Under the pieces are notes generated by a model. That model saw only the letters and a list, made by a program, of their open reading frames with translations. It was not told where the DNA came from and ran no database searches. Of a DNA stretch of 64,000 nt, positions 60,510 to 64,000 are shown piece after piece. A program made the translations under genes and the position numbers. Source of the stretch: Pseudoalteromonas luteoviolacea (GTDB lineage Bacteria > Pseudomonadota > Gammaproteobacteria > Enterobacterales > Alteromonadaceae); assembly GCF_018100925.1 (NCBI RefSeq), contig NZ_JAGJEH010000001.1, positions 62,001 through 126,000 of the forward strand. Reading direction: 5' to 3'. The stretch's first letter is position 1, and the number at the start of each line of letters is the position of its first letter.

Positions 60510-62573
60510 ATGCGGTTTGAACGCTTTTTGTTAAATGATGTTTTGATTGATACTCAAAAAATGAGTGTCAAAGTCGAAGGGCATTGGCTGCCCTTAGAGC
60601 ATAAGCAATTGGCACTAATAAAGTTATTGATTGAGAGAGCTCCGAACCCCGTTAGCAGGGATGACATTATTAACCAGCTTTGGCCAAATTTAATTGTTAG
60701 CGATAACTCTGTCAGCCAGCTCGTTGCGCAAATTCGCAAGACCCTAAACGATACGTCTAAAGAACCTAAATTCATTAAAACTGTGCCAAGAGTTGGCTAT
60801 CAGTGCATTGCAGATGTTGCAAATGCCCCAACAATAATTCAGCATGCGAAAACGCCACAAAAAAATGTGCCTTTAAACTGGCTCACTGCTGGGCTATTCA
60901 TTGGGGTGATGAGCGCGTTTCTAGTCTTATTCGATTTCAGTGCATTTAAACCTGTTACGCAGGTGAAATACGTTTCGCGTTTAACATCATCTCCCGGTGC
61001 AGAGGTTTATTTGAACTTTTCACCTAATGGCCGTTTCCTCGCCTATAGTCAGATTGTAACAGGAGAAAGTCAGTACGATTTAGTGGTCTACGACCTTCAG
61101 ACCAACACCTCACACACTATCAAATCCTCTGGGTATAGCGAACAAGCACCAAGTTGGTCGATGGATGGAAACTGGCTAATATATTATCGTTACAGTCCAT
61201 TTAGCTGCGAAATTAGAGCTATTTCAGTACACAATACAATCGAACTTTGGCGCTTAAATAAGGATGTATTTGTCTTGGATTGTGACAGTGCACAAATACC
61301 TGGTAACGTGACTTGGAACTCCACTGGGCAGCTTTTTGTTAGAGAAATGAATGAGGGGAATAAAGAGTTAGTCAAATACCAAATAGAAGAGACGGAAGAT
61401 AAGCAGATCAGTTTGTCTAAGCGAGCAGTGGTGACACGCGCTGAAGACTATCATATGCGAGGCAATTGGGTTATTTATCAGCAAGCGCAACAATGGTACC
61501 AAGGTATATTGAATGGTGATGGTGAGGTAACGACGACGGTGAAAATAGACATACCAGGGAAGCCGTATTTTGGTCTGAGTGACAGTGATATTTTGAGTGT
61601 GGGCAAGGAGTTAAAGCTTCATTCCGCGAGTAGTGAAGTTACTTCATTGTACAGACCATTTGGCGAGGTATCAGAAGTATCACTGGATCGGGGTAAGGGG
61701 CTTATTGCACATACCGAAGGCATTGCGGAAGTGAATTTATACTCATACAACTTACAAGGTGATAGCTTTGAGCCGATTTCTTCTAATTCACGAATAGATA
61801 CCCATGCTAGTATTTCTGCTGATGGCATGCAATTAGCTTATGTTTCAACGGCCTCACATGCCGATCCTCATATTGAAAATGTAGAAATATGGTCAAAGCA
61901 CCGTTTTAAATCTAGTCCCAGCCTTTTGACTAAGTTACCAATAAAAGATACACCGAAATTGCTGGTTTTTTCACCTAATGGCGAGTACTTGGCTGTTCTA
62001 AGCCAGTCCAATACACTATTTATAATCAGTACCTTTTCTAAAACCCCTCACTCGGTAGTAAAGGAAAACCAGTCTTTAAAAAATATTTATTGGTCAGATG
62101 ACAGTAAAACACTCTTTTTCGAAACATCAGAATCAAACCACCCACAGCAATGGCGTCATGATATCGCCAACGCCAGCAATGCACTATTGCCTGAAAATGC
62201 TCAGCAGTATGTACCGCTTGTAAAGAAGAATATTAGCTTTCAATCATATATTGAGGATGTTAAGGCGTATTTATTTGAAGCGTTGGAAGGGGAAATTCCG
62301 CTACAGCAGCTCTCTCATTCGTTGCAGCTATATCGCCCCGCAGTTCATGAAAATGGAATTTATTATGTTATTCGGCAAGGTCACCAGCTGTCATTGTTCA
62401 ATTTTAACAGCCAATTGCAAAAGAATGAGTTTATCGCAGATATAGGATTGCACCTGTATGACGTAAATGCTGACTTAGGCCTAAGTACGACGGCAAGTGG
62501 TACGCAGATCATTCTAAACCGTGTCGAAAACCTTGAAATGGATATTGTCCTGCACGAGTTTATCTTAGAGTAA
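60510..62573 (+). CDS. CadC-like membrane regulator with TolB/WD40-type sensor domain
   Basis: A 687-residue protein. Residues 1-100 are a winged helix (LPLEHKQLALIKLLIERAPNPVSRDDIINQLWPN; FIKTVPRVGYQC). Residues about 122-145 form a membrane helix. Residues about 155-670 look like a TolB-type beta-propeller (FSPNGRFLAYSQI, WSMDGNWLIYYRY, FSPNGEYLAVLS). The propeller should face the periplasm. It is divergent from the TonB-dependent receptor, with 198 bases between starts, and is the likely regulator of it. Confidence 0.88.
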   Translation: MRFERFLLNDVLIDTQKMSVKVEGHWLPLEHKQLALIKLLIERAPNPVSRDDIINQLWPNLIVSDNSVSQLVAQIRKTLNDTSKEPKFIKTVPRVGYQCIADVANAPTIIQHAKTPQKNVPLNWLTAGLFIGVMSAFLVLFDFSAFKPVTQVKYVSRLTSSPGAEVYLNFSPNGRFLAYSQIVTGESQYDLVVYDLQTNTSHTIKSSGYSEQAPSWSMDGNWLIYYRYSPFSCEIRAISVHNTIELWRLNKDVFVLDCDSAQIPGNVTWNSTGQLFVREMNEGNKELVKYQIEETEDKQISLSKRAVVTRAEDYHMRGNWVIYQQAQQWYQGILNGDGEVTTTVKIDIPGKPYFGLSDSDILSVGKELKLHSASSEVTSLYRPFGEVSEVSLDRGKGLIAHTEGIAEVNLYSYNLQGDSFEPISSNSRIDTHASISADGMQLAYVSTASHADPHIENVEIWSKHRFKSSPSLLTKLPIKDTPKLLVFSPNGEYLAVLSQSNTLFIISTFSKTPHSVVKENQSLKNIYWSDDSKTLFFETSESNHPQQWRHDIANASNALLPENAQQYVPLVKKNISFQSYIEDVKAYLFEALEGEIPLQQLSHSLQLYRPAVHENGIYYVIRQGHQLSLFNFNSQLQKNEFIADIGLHLYDVNADLGLSTTASGTQIILNRVENLEMDIVLHEFILE

Positions 62574-62658
62574 AGTTTGCTTTAATGTTTTATTTGTTGC
62601 AATTAGGTAGATAAAAGTGCAGTGTGTAGTGGTGGTTTCAACTAAAGGCGGTATGTTT

Positions 62659-63243
62659 ATGAAGGGATTGAAGCGCATTTGCACTATATTGACGACCATT
62701 TTTATTAGTGGTTGTGCCTCTCAAAATATTGATGATGTTTATGTAGAAAATGTAAAACCGAGCAATGGTGTTGTATGGGGCACTATGTCCTACAGTGGCG
62801 TGTATGCGGATTATCAACTTCATTTTCAAAATATGGATACTGAAGAGTCGATCTTTATTTCCTTGAACTCTAATGTCAATGAAGATGGTGTGTTTGCAAT
62901 AAGCCTCCCTGAGGGAGTGTACAGAATCGTCGGGTGGCAAGTGAGTTCACCATTTCTTTCGATTTATAAAAAAGGTGAAGCACATCAAAGTTTTGTGAGT
63001 TCACACCAAAAGCTCACCTATATTGGAAGAGTTCACTTTGAGCAAAAAGCTCCAAAAGCGGGCGAGAGTCCAGTGATCACCGCAACATTGGCTGAGCATT
63101 TTTCGATTGATGCATCTCTACTTTCGAATTCATATAACTACCTCGATCAACAGAGTCGTGTGTTTAAGGCGCATATGCAATACGGAGAGATTTGCGCTGG
63201 CTGCATAGAAAGGAGCATTGTCACAGCCGCTCAGTCTCGCTAA
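62659..63243 (+). CDS. putative lipoprotein of unknown function
   Basis: A 194-residue protein with lipobox FISGCAS near residue 16. The ATG at 62659 gives a normal lipoprotein signal and has GGCGG seven bases upstream; upstream starts at 62617 and 62653 are possible. The mature part is beta-rich, with an aromatic middle and a CAGC pair near the end (ICAGCIERS). No family recognised. It follows the CadC-like gene on the same strand by about 85 bases and may belong to the same unit. Confidence 0.7.
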   Translation: MKGLKRICTILTTIFISGCASQNIDDVYVENVKPSNGVVWGTMSYSGVYADYQLHFQNMDTEESIFISLNSNVNEDGVFAISLPEGVYRIVGWQVSSPFLSIYKKGEAHQSFVSSHQKLTYIGRVHFEQKAPKAGESPVITATLAEHFSIDASLLSNSYNYLDQQSRVFKAHMQYGEICAGCIERSIVTAAQSR

Positions 63244-63439
63244 AAAATGATACTTTAAAAGTGGGCTTACATATTGTAGAGCCCTGAAGTGAAAGTTGAG
63301 TAGTTGATCTGCGTTGGCGAAATCACGGGTGAATTTAGATAACAAATAACGTCAGCACTGCTGTGAGCCATATCTGCTGGGGGTATCACTTAATCGTCAT
63401 GACCTGAGCTTTAAAGAAGGGGACTTTCTAATTTTCAAT

Positions 63440-64000
63440 TTACTTTACTGTGTTGAGAAACTCTTCAATTAAAGTGGTGTTCCATTGTCGTTTTTGGGCT
63501 TGTCGCTGGGCGTTTTTCGCTAATTTTAGCGCTTCATTTCTGTCTTTGGGCTTAGTGAGTTTGGCTTTTAATAAAAGCAACTCGGGGTCATCTTTATCTA
63601 GTTCGAGCCCTTTATTCAGCCAAAATACAATGTCTTTATCACCCATCGCGTGATTAAATAAATGCAGGCTAAGGGCTTTAGCGGCGCGTTTGTCTCCCTC
63701 AACGGATTTGATGAACCACTTAGAGGCCTCACTCGGAGCGTAAATTTGGCTGTTTTTGTCACTATATAGCGTTGCGAGTTTGTATTGTGCAGGAGCGAAT
63801 TTATTCGCACTTCTTTTTAGCCAATTTAATGCCACACTAAATTGACTTTTATCCGTGCTGGTCAACAACTCTATTGCAAGCTTGTATTGGGCTATCGGTA
63901 GATCGTTTTTGGCCGCAGCAAGTAACATAGTCAAATAGGCGCTGTCATCTCGCCAATGATACTTAAGTAGCTGACTTGCATTGTATTTGTCAGAACTTAA
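63440..64000 (-). CDS. Sel1/TPR-repeat protein, C-terminal part
   Basis: The frame is open to the right edge of the window, so the start is missing. The visible 186 residues contain Sel1-like repeats (PIAQYKLAIELL, then SVALNWLKRSANKFAPAQYKLATLYSD, then ASKWFIKSVEGDKRAAKALSLHLF) and a Lys-rich end. Sel1 repeats are protein-binding scaffolds, often in envelope stress or polysaccharide-related proteins. An internal ATG at 63934 is possible, but the frame continues upstream without a break. Confidence 0.75.
   Translation of the reverse strand, partial: LSSDKYNASQLLKYHWRDDSAYLTMLLAAAKNDLPIAQYKLAIELLTSTDKSQFSVALNWLKRSANKFAPAQYKLATLYSDKNSQIYAPSEASKWFIKSVEGDKRAAKALSLHLFNHAMGDKDIVFWLNKGLELDKDDPELLLLKAKLTKPKDRNEALKLAKNAQRQAQKRQWNTTLIEEFLNTVK

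Overview
This 64 kb window looks like chromosomal DNA of a marine gammaproteobacterium, most likely Pseudoalteromonas or a close relative. This is an inference. It rests on the moderate A+T richness, the many secreted hydrolases and peptidases, a very large TonB-dependent receptor, CadC-like membrane regulators, a DUF1800/DUF1501 pair, and an integron cassette array of the chromosomal type. I saw no rRNA, tRNA, CRISPR array, intact insertion sequence or prophage.

Region 1 (1-37.5 kb) is ordinary chromosome made of small transcription units. In order it holds: a C39-like peptidase fragment, a GNAT acetyltransferase, a cold-shock gene, a PhzF-type isomerase, membrane proteins, a GlxA-type AraC regulator and a secreted esterase. 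Next comes a kexin-like S8 protease followed at once by a small secreted protein, an arrangement matching the Aeromonas ASP/ORF2 protease-chaperone pair. After that: a DUF885 lipoprotein, soxR with a recognisable SoxR-box promoter for a divergent flavoprotein, an AraC/aldehyde dehydrogenase pair, a LysR/LysE pair, an Asp-box beta-propeller protein, a histone-deacetylase-fold enzyme, a DM9-like secreted protein and the DUF1800/DUF1501 pair. The last part has a ydcO/ydcN-like transporter-regulator pair with duplicated palindromic operators, a DMT exporter, a MerR regulator, several secreted proteins and an FGE-fold protein carrying FN3 and carbohydrate-binding domains.

Region 2 (about 37.6-49.1 kb) is a decayed chromosomal integron. 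Twelve attC-type sites on one strand separate small genes, most of unknown function and many with signal peptides or lipoboxes. Others resemble polymorphic-toxin immunity proteins (SMI1/KNR4, Imm32-like, Imm33-like). In the middle, on the opposite strand, lies a heavily mutated integron integrase (stops, frameshifts, catalytic Tyr changed to Cys). A second, stand-alone tyrosine recombinase is broken by one TGA codon. Three copies of a long repeat end exactly at a GTTA junction, and a 57-bp element closes the array at 49.08 kb and also occurs at 38.4 kb. This suggests duplication or rearrangement of an old integron. Several cassettes are pseudogenes.

Region 3 (49.2-64 kb) returns to ordinary chromosome: a LysR regulator divergent from an SRPBCC/GFA gene pair, a CadC-like regulator divergent from a class III adenylate cyclase, an S9 peptidase, a TonB-dependent receptor divergent from a second CadC-like regulator with a beta-propeller sensor domain, a lipoprotein, and a Sel1-repeat protein cut by the window edge.
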